In this document: in pieces, positions 9,455 to 19,171 of the stretch
How positions within the stretch are numbered: the stretch's first letter is position 1
Layout of the letters: every line of letters begins with the position of its first letter
Assembly (NCBI GenBank): GCA_963813345.1
Contig: CAWEYR010000001.1
Coordinates: 1-64,000, forward strand
Direction of reading: 5' to 3'
Source of the DNA: CAWDDA01 sp963813345
Lineage (GTDB): Bacteria > Acidobacteriota > Blastocatellia > RBC074
DNA length: 64,000 nt
Program-made: the position numbers and the translations under genes
Notes under the pieces: model-generated
What the model saw: only the letters and a program-made list of their open reading frames with translations
What the model was told of the DNA's origin: nothing
The model's database searches: none

Positions 9455-10219
9455 CTAGAGCATCAACTGACCACCATTGATCTCGATCGTTTCTCCGTGA
9501 AGATAGCTCGACGCATCTGACGCGAGAAACGCAATCACTCGGCCGACTTCCTCAGCCGTACCGAGGCGGCCGAGTGGGATTCCAGCAGTAAACTGAGCCA
9601 GAAGCTCGGGCGTCGACAGCCGTTCGTGAAACGGAGTCATGATGACGCCCGGTGCTACGCCATTCACCCGCACGCCAGACGGCGCCAGTTCGCGAGCCAG
9701 GCCCTTTGTAAAGCACATGACTGCCGCTTTCGCGGCTGAGTAGACGGCTGCGCCCGGCCCGCCTCCGTGATGACCTGCGATAGAGCCCACATTAATAATG
9801 GCACCGCGACGACGCTCGATCATCTCGCCCATTACCGCCTGTGAGCAGTAGAAAACGCTTTTGACGTTAAGGTCCATCACACGGTTCCAGAGGTCGTCCG
9901 TGAATTCCCGAATCGATCGCCGCTCGATCAAATCTCCGGCATTGTTGACGAGTATGTCTATCGGACCAAGCTCGGCACGAACAGTATCGACAAGCTTTGT
10001 GACTCCTTCTCGCGTTGATACGTCGGCTTCTACGACGATGGTTTTGCGGCCGAGTGCTGCAACCATCTTCCGTCCCTCTTCTGCACCTTCGCGATTTCGA
10101 TGATAGTTAATGGCGATCGCCGCACCGCATTCGGCGAGCGCCACTGCGGCCGCCCTCCCGATTCCGCTGCTGGCTCCCGTAACAAGGGCAACCTGCCCGC
10201 TCATATCCTGCTTATTCAT
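9455..10219 (-). CDS. SDR-family oxidoreductase (FabG-like)
   Basis: Classic short-chain dehydrogenase of 254 residues: cofactor motif VTGASSGIGRAA (about 14-25), NNAG near 91-94, catalytic Ser in NVGSIAGHHGG and the Tyr/Lys pair in YSAAKAA, and the C-terminal substrate-loop and tail region EIGINGGQ-type (here ETIEINGGQLML). It probably reduces a keto group using NAD(P)H; the substrate cannot be told, and FabG-like or glucose-dehydrogenase-like annotations are equally possible. A purine-rich site (aggggaac) lies just upstream of the ATG at 10219. It follows the EamA transporter gene by 18 bases on the same strand, so the two likely form an operon. Confidence 0.92.
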   Translation of the reverse strand: MNKQDMSGQVALVTGASSGIGRAAAVALAECGAAIAINYHRNREGAEEGRKMVAALGRKTIVVEADVSTREGVTKLVDTVRAELGPIDILVNNAGDLIERRSIREFTDDLWNRVMDLNVKSVFYCSQAVMGEMIERRRGAIINVGSIAGHHGGGPGAAVYSAAKAAVMCFTKGLARELAPSGVRVNGVAPGVIMTPFHERLSTPELLAQFTAGIPLGRLGTAEEVGRVIAFLASDASSYLHGETIEINGGQLML

Positions 10220-10237
10220 TATGTTCCCCTTGATTTG

Positions 10238-11194
10238 TTATGCAGCTCCGATGGCTTCGCGACGGGAAATCAATTTCGAAAACAACCCCAGTCGCGAAAC
10301 GGTCACACCGGTAAGAATTACAGCTGCGCCGACCCACCCTCTCCACTGGAGCCTTTCGCCAACTACCAGATAAGCGAAAAACGCAGCTGAGACGGGTTCG
10401 AGCGCATACAAAATCGCCGCGTGACTCGGCGCCATCTTGCCTTGCGCCCACGTCTGCACAAGCGCCGCGAGAATCGTAGCGAACAACGCCATGTAGCCCA
10501 CCTGGGCAGCGAACTTGAGTGTCAAAGGATTCTCACGCAGTTCAATAGCTACAAGACGCGGCAGGCTCGCCGGATCGGCGGCAAGTCCCCCCAAAGAATG
10601 AAGAATGATATATGCAGCCAGAGCAAGCAAAGCCACGGTGATTACCTGGACCGATGCCAGTGTCCGCACGTCACTCCGTCTTCCAAAAACACTCGTGGCA
10701 ACAATGTGAGCGGCCCATGCTGATGCCGCACACAAAACCAGAAAGTCGCCGCGATTGATAGACTCGCCCGCTTTCGGCAGACTGAGTATCGTGAAACCGG
10801 CGATCGCGAGCGCCAGCCCGGCCAGATTGTCACGTGTCGGCGGGATGCGAAAGACCAGATAACTGATTATCGGCGTGAAGACCAGATAAAGCCCGGTGAT
10901 GAATCCGGCCTTTGATGCGGTCGTGTATACGATTCCTGAGACCTGAAACGTTATGCCGGCGAAGACGCAAAGGCCGAGAATGACACCTTCGCGCACTTCG
11001 GAGGCCTGCAAGCGTCTGAAATGCCGCCAGAAGATAAGAATGAACCCAAGCGATGCCAGTCCAAAACGAACGCTCGTGTAGAAGAATGGAGAATGCGTGG
11101 TCACGATCTCCTTGGTGATCACGAACGTCGTGCCCCACATAAGTGCCAGCGCACCAAGCGCCAGATCAGCGCGAATGGATCTTTCGTCATTCAT
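10238..11194 (-). CDS. EamA/DMT-family transporter
   Basis: About ten hydrophobic helices in two repeated halves, starting DLALGALALMWGTTFVITKE and with the second half ending VGERLQWRGWVGAAVILTGV, are typical of the EamA (drug/metabolite transporter) superfamily of inner-membrane exporters. I start it at the ATG giving MNDERSIRADL (11194). The open frame goes ten codons further to 11224, which would place a polar and Phe-rich stretch ahead of the first helix. Substrate unknown. It is the first gene of a two-gene operon with the SDR enzyme, and its promoter region holds both a family B palindrome and a family A hairpin. Confidence 0.88.
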   Translation of the reverse strand: MNDERSIRADLALGALALMWGTTFVITKEIVTTHSPFFYTSVRFGLASLGFILIFWRHFRRLQASEVREGVILGLCVFAGITFQVSGIVYTTASKAGFITGLYLVFTPIISYLVFRIPPTRDNLAGLALAIAGFTILSLPKAGESINRGDFLVLCAASAWAAHIVATSVFGRRSDVRTLASVQVITVALLALAAYIILHSLGGLAADPASLPRLVAIELRENPLTLKFAAQVGYMALFATILAALVQTWAQGKMAPSHAAILYALEPVSAAFFAYLVVGERLQWRGWVGAAVILTGVTVSRLGLFSKLISRREAIGAA

Positions 11195-11220
11195 ACGATC
11201 CTGCAGTATACGGAAAAATG

Positions 11221-11250
11221 GCACGTTGTACCGCCTTCAGGCGGAATCTT
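11221..11250. repeat. Family B short palindromic element, copy B1
   Basis: GTTGTACCGCCTTCAGGCGG followed by AATCTT. The centre CCGCCTTCAGGCGG is a small palindrome. It lies just upstream of the EamA gene on the opposite strand. The same unit recurs at 18.2, 31.6 and 35.5 kb. Confidence 0.8.
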
Positions 11251-11260
11251 TGAAAACCAA

Positions 11261-11391
11261 GTGCTGAGTATGGAGTTTGAGTTCAAGCTTTAGCTTGTGG
11301 TCGCATTCTGAGGCCTTGTTGATCACTGAATGCAACCACAAGCTAAAGCTTGAACTCAAACCCCATACTCAGCACTCAGCACTCAGCACCC
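11261..11391. repeat. Family A hairpin repeat, copy A2 (divergent genes)
   Basis: Same CTGAGTATGG outer arms, GAGTTCAAGCTTTAGCTTG core and TGGTCGCATTC inner stem as copy A1. Unlike most copies it lies between two divergently transcribed genes, the EamA transporter and the zinc-ribbon kinase, so it cannot be a simple terminator for either. Confidence 0.85.
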
Positions 11392-11450
11392 TCTTCTCTC
11401 TCACTACCTGCCCCCTTTCTGTTATAGACTCGCCCGAGTCGAGGAGTGCG

Positions 11451-14400
11451 ATGAAGTTCTGCCCGGAATGTAAACGCGAATACCCTCTTGCTCAGCGGTT
11501 CTGTCTCGAGGATGGCCGGCTGTTTCTTTGCGCGATCCCTATCACCTTGTCGGCAGGACGCTGGTGGATAAGTACCGCCTCGATGCTCTCATCGGCATTG
11601 GTGGAATGGGAGTTGTCTACAGCGCACATCATCTCAGTATCGACCGCCGCGTCGCGATCAAGATCCTGCAGCCAAATATGGCCGTCGGCAATGAGCATCT
11701 GATGGAGCTTTTCGAGAAAGAAGCAAGAATGGCAGGCCATCTGACGCACGAGAACATCGCCAACGTGATGGACGCCGGGCGAACTCTTGACGGCATCTCG
11801 TATATCGCCATGGAATGGCTTGAAGGCAAGACGCTTGAAGACATCCTGGAAAAAGAAACCCCGATGAGCTTCGAACGGGCCGGCGCCATCCTTGCACAGG
11901 TTGCGGCAGCGCTCGATGCGGCGCACAGCAAGCGTATTGTCCATCGCGATCTCAAGCCATCCAACATCATGCTCGTCGAGCGCGATGAGCGCGTTTCCAG
12001 CGGTGTTCCGCATGTCAAAGTCCTTGATTTCGGTATCGCCAAAGTGGTTAGCGAAACAACCGCCGCTGCCGTCTCTGCACCGATGGGTACCCCGCATTAC
12101 GCGAGTCCCGAGCAATTCCGGCTGGGCGGTCACATTGATGGCCGCGCGGACATCTATTCCCTGGGCGTGGTGCTCTATCGGATGCTGACCGGCGAGGTAC
12201 CGTTTCAAACAACTTCGATACATGAACTGATTCAGAAACAACTTAACGCTCCACCACCACGGTTGCGCACTGTCAGACCCGATGCTCCCGAAGCAGTCGA
12301 AAGACTTCTCGATCGAATGCTCGCCAAGCAACCTGAAGATCGTCCGCAAAGCGCTTCCGAGGCTGCTGAAGACTACCTGGCCGCGATTGGCCTCGACCTT
12401 GCCGCCACGCGCGCCATTTCACCTACGCCCGTACCTGGGCAGCTGCATCGCTCGAGTGCGGCTTTCGATCTGCCGACCCGCCTCGATAAGCCGCAGCGCA
12501 CGATTCCAAACCTTCAAGCGCTGACCGGGTACTTGCGCGCGCATCCATCCAGGGCTCTGGCGATCACGCTTGCCATCGTGGCTGTATTGGCGGCCGGCAT
12601 CTATTTCTGGCGGCATCGCGCGCAATTACTTGAGGACCGCAAGCGATTGGCTTTCTCGAGTTTTAAGAATGTCTCCGGCGACGCTCAACTCGACGCGCTC
12701 GAGCGAATTGCGCCTGAACTGCTTCGACAAAAACTTGCTCAGGTTCCGCAAATGTACACTCGCTCGGGAGAGCAGATGAGCGATGCTTTGCGATCGATGA
12801 GCAAGGACGCAACAGCGAACCTCAGCCAGGCCAATCTACTTGAAGCGGCCCGCCTCGCAAGCGCTGGAGCCCTTGTTTCGGGGACGATAAGCCGGCAGGG
12901 GAACAAGCTTGATGTGACGGCGCGACTGACGGATGTCAAGCGTGGCGGCGAGTTCTTTACGGGCTCTGTTCAGGGAACGCGAAGCGAAGACATTTTTCCG
13001 ATGATCGATCAATTGGCAGGCATCATCGCGTCGCATTATGGCTTTTCCATCGATGGCACGCCACGCATCGCTGATCTGACAACCGCGTCCTTCGAAGCGT
13101 TCCGGTTTTATCATTCGGGTTATGAGCGTCTCCTTGCACAGGACTTCGATGGTGCGGTCAAGAACCTCGAGAATGCGACAAAGATCGACGAGAAATTTGC
13201 TTTGGCCTACCTGCAGTTAGGACGCGCATACAGACGTGCCGGCAACCGCGCGGGTGCAAAGGAAGCCTTCGGCAAAGCAATGGAATTGCGCGATCGGACT
13301 GGAGAGCGCGATCGGATGCTGATCGAAGGTTATAACCAATGGCTCGGATTGAATGAGCGGCAGAAGGCGGATGAAAGCTTCGAACGAATGCTGACGAAGT
13401 TTCCGAACGACAAGGAGGCATTGCTGTCGCTTGCTATCATCAATCGCGAGTTGCGCCGGTATGACCGCTCGATCGAGTTTGCGAAGCGTGCCACGAGTCA
13501 GGACCCGCGATTTGGCGCGGCCTGGAATACGATGGGCTACAGTTATCTCTTCAAGCGCGACTATGTAAATGCGATCGACGCATTCAAACGTTACGCGGAG
13601 GCTGAGCCTGCAAGTGCTAATCCGCACGATTCGCTGGGCGATACCTACACCGAAGCGCATCTCTATGACGAAGCAATCGAGGCTTACCAAAAGGCATTCG
13701 AGATTCAGCCGAACTTTTTTGAATTCAGCGCATTGTGGAAGCGCGCGGAAGTTCATTTCCTGAAGGGTGATCTGACTCAAGCCACTGCAAATGCCGAACA
13801 GTTCATCCGCAACACTACAGACAGATATCGCTATCTTGGCGAGCTTACTCTCGCACGAATCGAGTTGTATCAGGGAAGGCTTGGAGGCGCGCTGAAGCAC
13901 TTTGAGAATGCGCGCGCTTCTGACGTCAATGCGGACGGCTCGAGTATCAGAGCGGATGTTTTATGGCGCGAGGGCATGCTCCTTACCGGGCTGCGCCAGT
14001 ATGACAAGGCTCTCGATCGCATTCAGGAATCGAGAAAGCTGAACCCTCAAGGGCAGAACCTGGATTGCTCCATATCTTCAGACGTTGATGCTTAAGGGTG
14101 ACGGCGAACAGGCATTCAAGGCATTCGGCGCCCTCGCAGTTCGCAGCTCCAGTCCGACCGACTTCGAGCTCAGAGCGCTGGACGCGCAAGCGCGCGGGGA
14201 CTACGCCACAGCGATCGGTCTCTGGAAGAATCTGCGCGAACAACTGCCTGCTGTATCCCGCGGATATGATCTTGGACTTGCTTACTTTGCATCCGGACAA
14301 AAGGCTGAAGCCGAGCGTGAGCTTCGCGAGCTGGTCAAAGGGCGGCCGGTGCCGGATCTTGGAAGCTCAAGTCCGATCAATCCACTTTACGATACCCGAT

Positions 14401-14609
14401 TCATACTTGCTCATTACGAGCTTGCTCGCGTGCTCGAGTCCGAAGGCAAGACCGATGAGGCGGCCCGGTACTACAAACAGTTCCTTTCCTTCTGGGGAAA
14501 CGCCGACTTCAAGCTGCAAGAGATCGATGAGGCGAAGAAGAAGAGGGGTCGGACCACGGAGTCGGGAAGTCAGGGTACGGAAAGTTCAAGCGTTAGCTTG
14601 CTCTCATAA
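11451..14609 (+). CDS. Zinc-ribbon Ser/Thr protein kinase with TPR sensor domain (frameshifted twice)
   Basis: The N-terminus MKFCPECKREYPLAQRFC is a four-Cys zinc ribbon common in acidobacterial kinases. One base is missing near 11525, after which the kinase runs LVGRTLVDKYRLDALIGIGG with MGVVYSA, AIKIL, HRDLKPSN, VLDFGIAK and YASPEQ. All catalytic residues are present. A transmembrane helix (ITLAIVAVLAAGIYFW, about 12560-12610) leads to an outer region with an early FlgO/guanylate-cyclase-like segment and many TPRs (YLQLGRAYRRAGNRAGAKEA). A second frame change near 14063 joins NPQGQNL to IAPYLQTLMLKG and the last TPRs. The final residues (GSQGTESSSVSLLS) are encoded by a repeat hairpin. Likely a membrane signalling kinase. 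Confidence 0.93.
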
Positions 14610-14683
14610 ATCGAATACAAAGATGCCAGCCAAGCTTGAACTCTATACCCTGACCCTTGACTCCGTGTGTTCCGTGGTCATCT
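14551..14683. repeat. Family A hairpin repeat, copy A3
   Basis: Imperfect copy with GTTCAAGCGTTAGCTTG on the left and CAAGCTTGAACTC on the right. The outer arms include GTCAGGGTA/TACCCTGAC and ccacggagtc/gactccg. It lies between convergent genes and overlaps the last codons of the zinc-ribbon kinase. Confidence 0.75.
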
Positions 14684-14686
14684 CTT

Positions 14687-16267
14687 CTATTTCCACACGA
14701 TCTCAAAGATCTTCAGGTTGATGTTCTTACCCTTCAGCTTCTCGGTGCCGAGAGACTTTACCTGGATGCTTTCATCAAGGGCCTGGAGCGTATTCTCGCT
14801 GATGACTATCTGATTTGGCTTCGCAATACCCTCGAGCCGTGCCGCGGTGTTCACCGTATCACCGATAGCCGTGTAGTCGAGCCGCGCTTCTGACCCGATG
14901 TATCCAATGATAGCCGGGCCGGTATTGATCCCTATGCCAAGCGATATCTCCGGGAGACCTTCTGATACGAGCTGTCTGTTGAAATCGATCATCATCCTCT
15001 GCATCTCGATCGCAGCGCGCACGGCATTGAGGGTATCAAGAGGTCCGGTATAGGGAGCTCCAAAGAGCGCCAGCAGGCCATCACCAATATATTTATCGAG
15101 GGTGCCGCCGTTCTTGAAGATGATCTCGCTGACGAAGGTGAAGTAGCGGTTGAGCAAACTTACGATCAGCTCGGGAGAGCTGTTTTCGGAAAGAGTCGTA
15201 AACCCGCGAACATCCGCAAAGAGAACCGTTATGCGCTGTCGTACTCCACCGAGTTTGATGTTCTCAGGCGAGCGCAGAATCTCATCGACAACCTGACGCG
15301 GAAGAAAACGTTCAAACCGCGCGCGGGCCTGCGACTGTTGCTGCAGCCGCTCGTGATTGATCACTGTACTGATCGCGATTCCAGTCTGAACCGCTACGGC
15401 ATTCAGAATATCAAGATGCTGCGCGAGGAAAGTTTCAACGACATCGTAGTAATCCGCGTAAATAATACCAAGCAGTCCGCGCGGTCCTGCGATCGGCGAA
15501 GCCATGACCGAGCGGATCTGATGAGAGATCATGCTTTGAGAAGGCGGCACGTCGGTCGCCTGATGCGCATCAGAGAGGAGAACTGATACGCGTTCTCGCG
15601 CTACTTTTTCGAATACCGTCTTGCTTATTGGGAATGGCTTGCCCGCATCGGTCTCGTCGCGCGTTCGCGAAGCAACTTCTTCGAACTCACTCTGCTCATT
15701 CTTGCGGTAGATGAAGCAGCGCGAAGCCGGTGTCGACTGAAAGAGAATATCGAAAACCTTCGTGTAGATCTCGTCGAGCGAGAAGACTGAGCCGAGTTTC
15801 TCTCCAAGCTCATAGAACAGACGGAGAAGACGCTCGCGTTTCTCGAGCTCGCGGCGCAACAGAGGTAAGGACACGTCGTGTGAGACTTCAGTGCCCGAGA
15901 TGGCCGGCGCAAGAAGATCATGCGGCGTGCGCTGAAGCATATGTCGAAATTCGGGATTCTCTCCTGATGGCTCATCGGTCTGCACGGTCAGCGTGCAGTT
16001 GCCGAGCTTGATGACGTCACGACTTCTCAATCGGAGTTCGAGATTTGGCGGGACCGGCTGTCCGTTGACAAAAGTGCCATTACCGCTGCCGAGATCACGA
16101 ATCGTGAGCCCGTCTCTTGTTTGACGCAGGAGAGCGTGTTGCCGCGAAACGCGCGGATCTTCGAGCACCAGCTGGTTCTTGGCATCTCGACCGATGGTTG
16201 TCTCGGCTTGCCGCAGCTCGAATGAAAAGTTGCGATTCAGCGGCGCCTGAATTTCAAGACGTGGCAT
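14687..16267 (-). CDS. Class III adenylyl cyclase with FHA and GAF domains
   Basis: Domain order in 526 residues: FHA (about 1-95; IGRDAKNQLVLEDPRVSRQH, a phosphothreonine-binding fold), GAF (about 140-300), then a class III nucleotide cyclase (about 330-526). The cyclase keeps both metal Asp (FADVRGFT and DKYIGDGLLALFG), the purine-contact Lys in LDKYIGDG and Asp in RLDYTAIGD, and the transition-state Asn/Arg pair in VNTAARLE, so it should make cAMP. Lacking a membrane segment, it is cytoplasmic, with a phosphoprotein-responsive FHA input. It starts 5 bases after a phosphodiesterase-like gene and is last of a minus-strand run headed by multiheme cytochromes. Its neighbour on the other side is a Ser/Thr kinase, a possible source of the FHA ligand. 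Confidence 0.95.
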   Translation of the reverse strand: MPRLEIQAPLNRNFSFELRQAETTIGRDAKNQLVLEDPRVSRQHALLRQTRDGLTIRDLGSGNGTFVNGQPVPPNLELRLRSRDVIKLGNCTLTVQTDEPSGENPEFRHMLQRTPHDLLAPAISGTEVSHDVSLPLLRRELEKRERLLRLFYELGEKLGSVFSLDEIYTKVFDILFQSTPASRCFIYRKNEQSEFEEVASRTRDETDAGKPFPISKTVFEKVARERVSVLLSDAHQATDVPPSQSMISHQIRSVMASPIAGPRGLLGIIYADYYDVVETFLAQHLDILNAVAVQTGIAISTVINHERLQQQSQARARFERFLPRQVVDEILRSPENIKLGGVRQRITVLFADVRGFTTLSENSSPELIVSLLNRYFTFVSEIIFKNGGTLDKYIGDGLLALFGAPYTGPLDTLNAVRAAIEMQRMMIDFNRQLVSEGLPEISLGIGINTGPAIIGYIGSEARLDYTAIGDTVNTAARLEGIAKPNQIVISENTLQALDESIQVKSLGTEKLKGKNINLKIFEIVWK

Positions 16268-16272
16268 AGTCC

Positions 16273-17031
16273 TCAGTATTCGTAAGTACGTCCGACATCT
16301 GCGACCTGAAGACGTGGCTCGTTGAGCGCATTAACTTCACTGATAATCCGATCGCGATATGGAGTTTTCAGGTGAATTCCTACGACCGCTATGTCGGGCC
16401 GTAGTTTCGCAATTTCTTCGACCAGCGTTTCCGGCGAATGATGGCACGAGGCACGTGCCAGTTCCGTGAGCCTCGACGGGAACGAAAGATCGATGAATAC
16501 CGCTCGCAGCTTCATACACTCGTTTGCTGTTTGCCAGATGCGATCGGTCGCTCCAGTGTCTGATGTGAAGAGTACGGCGGTCTTGTCGTCCTCAACAAGA
16601 ATTCCGTGGGTCAGAATGGTGTGTGTTACTGGAATCGCAGTGAGCCGCATCCCATCGACTTCAAAGGTTTCACCGGAACGATACGGTCGGTGCATGACCA
16701 GTGGACCACTCTCGTTCTTGAGCACCTCAATTGGTACCCACACCCTGTAATTGAAGAGATTGCGGCGCAATGCCGCGAAGTCAGATCGAGTAGCATAGAG
16801 GTCGACCGGTGTGCTGAGATCCTCGTAGAGATCCATCAGGAACAGCGGCAGCGAGAATACGTGATCGAGGTGGGTATGAGTGATCACGATCGCGCGGATG
16901 TTCAGCTGCTCCTCTCGAGACAATCCGATGGCCAGCGCACCCGCATCGATGGCGAGCGTGTCATTGACAACATAAGAGGTCAGCAGCTGATGCCGCCCGT
17001 CACTCGTACTAGGTACGATCTTGACTTTCAC
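16273..17031 (-). CDS. MBL-fold hydrolase, cyclic-nucleotide phosphodiesterase-like
   Basis: The metallo-beta-lactamase signature HTHLDH (about residue 52-57) with later ligands THTILTHG, SDTGATD and GIHLKTP fits the class II 3',5'-cyclic-nucleotide phosphodiesterase branch. The opening MKVKIVPSTSDG through DTLAIDAGAL also resembles that group. It would hydrolyse cAMP made by the cyclase encoded five bases downstream. The GTG start at 17029-17031 overlaps the TGA stop of the upstream TPR gene, a sign of translational coupling. A different MBL hydrolase (RNase Z-like) is the main alternative; the context favours a phosphodiesterase. Confidence 0.82.
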   Translation of the reverse strand: MKVKIVPSTSDGRHQLLTSYVVNDTLAIDAGALAIGLSREEQLNIRAIVITHTHLDHVFSLPLFLMDLYEDLSTPVDLYATRSDFAALRRNLFNYRVWVPIEVLKNESGPLVMHRPYRSGETFEVDGMRLTAIPVTHTILTHGILVEDDKTAVLFTSDTGATDRIWQTANECMKLRAVFIDLSFPSRLTELARASCHHSPETLVEEIAKLRPDIAVVGIHLKTPYRDRIISEVNALNEPRLQVADVGRTYEY

Positions 17032-17730
17032 TTTGTGCCGAGACGCTCGCGAAACTGCGGGAGCGCCGGATTTCCGGGATTGACTCCTTCCAGCTCGTCC
17101 AATACTCCCCGCGCCGCTTTTGCGTCTCCCTTATCAATCAGCGCCGTGATCAGGTTCTGCAGAGTCTTCTCGTGTTTCGGATTGCGTGAGAGCGATTCCC
17201 GAAACGTCGCAATCGCCCGATCGAGGTCTGGCGGCTTTCGCAGGTAATATGTCAGGCCGAGGTCAGTTCGCACTTCCACTTCATCCGGCCGGCGCTTGAG
17301 GGCTTCCTTGTACCAGCGTTCTGCGTCCGCGTACCGCTCGAGATCGAATGTCACATTACCGAGACTCGCCAGAACATTGAAGTCGTCAGGCTTGACCTTG
17401 TACGCGCGCTCGAAGTGATTGAGTGCCTGGTCATAACGCTTGATCTGATAAAAGAGCGAAGCTGCCTTCATCTGAGCGTCGAAGTTTCCTGGTTCGTTCC
17501 TGGCAGTTTCGAGCGTCGCTGTGACTTCAGCCTGCATGCCTCCCGAGGAAGCCGCGGCGTTGCCGGAGGGTGGGTGATCAGGAGGAAGTGATGGCTGCTG
17601 ACTTCCGGTTGCCGACGCGGAAGACGTTGCAACTGGTTTCAGAACGGTTGATTGAGTTCGTCCCCAGATATCCGATGATCAAACCAGCCAGCAGGCCGAT
17701 TACTCCAAAGAGAATGTTGTCTTTATTCAC
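17028..17730 (-). CDS. Membrane-anchored TPR protein (frameshifted)
   Basis: The GTG at 17730 overlaps the stop of the four-heme cytochrome gene by one base and gives NKDNILFGVIGLLAGLIIGY, an N-terminal membrane anchor. A frame change near 17643 then joins a Pro/Ser-rich linker (KPVATSSASATGSQQPSLPP) to three to four TPRs (NFDAQMKAASLFYQIKRYDQ, NVLASLGNVTFDLERYADAE, EVRTDLGLTYYLRKPPDLDR). Such anchored TPR proteins often act in assembly of cytochrome or envelope complexes. Here the gene sits between cytochromes and the cAMP genes, which it could link. Without the frame repair only the TPR part from 17537 would be seen. Confidence 0.85.
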
Positions 17731-18164
17731 TACTTCACTTCGTGACAATCAGCGCACTTCGTTGCCTTTTCGTTGCTTCCCAGTTTCTTGACTGCTCCTG
17801 CGTTCTTGGGCTTCTTGGTGATTTCACCTTTGTGGCAGTCGATGCAGTTGATGTGGTAGGCCTCTTTGCTCCAGAGCTCGATGCCGTCAGAGCTCTTCGG
17901 AGTATTCGCCTTTCCCTCTTCTCGAAAATGGCATTCTGCACAGAGAGGTATTTTGGGTTTACTCGCATTGAAGCTATCGAGTGTCAAACCTTCATTCGTG
18001 TGATGACAATAGGTGCAGTCTGAGAAACCAAGATGCTGCTGGTGCGTGAACTTCACTGCACCCCACTTCTGGTCGACCGAGGGAATGACGATGTTGTCTC
18101 CTGGCAACTTCTGCTGAGTAAAAAGAAAAAGAAACGCCGCGACAACCGCAAGCTTTATCTTCAT
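17730..18164 (-). CDS. Four-heme c-type cytochrome (cytochrome c3/c7-like), exported
   Basis: A signal peptide (MKIKLAVVAAFLFLFTQQ) is followed by four CXXCH haem-binding motifs: CTYCH, CAECH, CIDCH and CADCH, with extra His residues (FTHQQH, AYHIN) suited to bis-His ligation. At 144 residues it matches small periplasmic class III-type cytochromes that shuttle electrons between larger complexes. It stands third in a minus-strand run after two nine-heme cytochromes, separated from them by a 71-base gap with a family B palindrome, and overlaps the TPR gene downstream by one base. Confidence 0.93.
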   Translation of the reverse strand: MKIKLAVVAAFLFLFTQQKLPGDNIVIPSVDQKWGAVKFTHQQHLGFSDCTYCHHTNEGLTLDSFNASKPKIPLCAECHFREEGKANTPKSSDGIELWSKEAYHINCIDCHKGEITKKPKNAGAVKKLGSNEKATKCADCHEVK

Positions 18165-18201
18165 AACGTGTAGAGTAAACCCCTAATTGAATGAAGTTCA
18201 A

Positions 18202-18233
18202 GGTACGTCGTACCGCCTTCAGGCGGAATCTTC
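18202..18233. repeat. Family B short palindromic element, copy B2
   Basis: GTCGTACCGCCTTCAGGCGG then AATCTT, in the gap between the nine-heme and four-heme cytochrome genes inside a co-directional run. It could fold in the mRNA and change expression between the two genes. Confidence 0.8.
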
Positions 18234-18235
18234 AG

Positions 18236-19171
18236 CTACATGCCTCCCGACGCCGGAAACACTCGAAGGTTGTCTCCATGACACTTTACACATGACCCGG
18301 AGCCGGTCGGACCATACTCGCCACTGAATACCTGGCGGCCATAATGCTGGCCACCGTCGTGACAACTGAAACACCCTTTGCCGGATCGCTCACGTTCGCG
18401 CAAGTGTTGCTTGATGCGAATCGTTCCGGGAGCGGGTAACGGCGTCCCAAAACCCCCTGAGAGCGTGTGGCACGCCCTGCAATCGCCGTTCACGTATTCG
18501 ACATGTGTCTTGTGTGTGAACCTCGCCCCATAGGCAAGACTCGTGTATTTTCTCTCCGCAACCTGTTCAACCATCTGTGTGTGACACACTGAGCAACTCG
18601 ATTTCTGTGCGCCTTTCTCAATGCCACTCTGCGGCGTGTGACACGCGTAACACTCTGAATGGTCCGGGACCAGACGCGCGACTTGCCTTTGGCTGGGTTT
18701 GTGGCAGAACGCACAATCGAGCTTCCTGTTGTCGCCGAACGTGTATCCGACATGTGCTTCGTGTTGCTTCCCGTCAAAGAAGACGTTGAAGTCATGACGT
18801 GCCGGAAAATCACGCTGAGGCGGACGCTTCGTCAGCGTCCCGGTGCGCTCGTGGCAAATAGTGCACGTCTCGAGAGGACGCGATGTGAATTGAACCACGT
18901 GGCACTCGATACACGCGCGATGCCCGGGAAACTCGAGACGCAGCCGCTCGTTGCGCGCCGTCGTCGGAACTAACTTTGAAAGGCGTGCGGCGCGCTCATG
19001 GCAATCATCACACTTGAGCTCGCGTGTAGCGTTTGTCCCTGGAATCTTGACCACACCAAGATGCGAGCGATGCGTAAAGCGATTGTAGTTCTTTGCGGCC
19101 GGCGGTGATTGCGCAAATGTTCCCGCAGCAAAACAGACGAAGGCCAGGACGATGACGTATCGCAGGCTCAC
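18236..19171 (-). CDS. Nine-heme c-type cytochrome, exported
   Basis: The GTG at 19169-19171 overlaps the TGA of the preceding cytochrome gene and begins a signal peptide (VSLRYVIVLAFVCFAAGTFA). The mature protein has nine CXXCH motifs: CDDCH, CIECH, CTICH, CAFCH, CYACH, CSVCH, CRACH, CFSCH and CVKCH, with FTHRSH/FTHKTH segments that supply distal His ligands. The frame runs on upstream into the previous gene, but that extension belongs to the other cytochrome. It is a periplasmic electron carrier or part of a conduit; no catalytic haem (such as a CXXCK) is seen. It ends close to a family B palindrome. Confidence 0.92.
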   Translation of the reverse strand: MSLRYVIVLAFVCFAAGTFAQSPPAAKNYNRFTHRSHLGVVKIPGTNATRELKCDDCHERAARLSKLVPTTARNERLRLEFPGHRACIECHVVQFTSRPLETCTICHERTGTLTKRPPQRDFPARHDFNVFFDGKQHEAHVGYTFGDNRKLDCAFCHKPSQRQVARLVPDHSECYACHTPQSGIEKGAQKSSCSVCHTQMVEQVAERKYTSLAYGARFTHKTHVEYVNGDCRACHTLSGGFGTPLPAPGTIRIKQHLRERERSGKGCFSCHDGGQHYGRQVFSGEYGPTGSGSCVKCHGDNLRVFPASGGM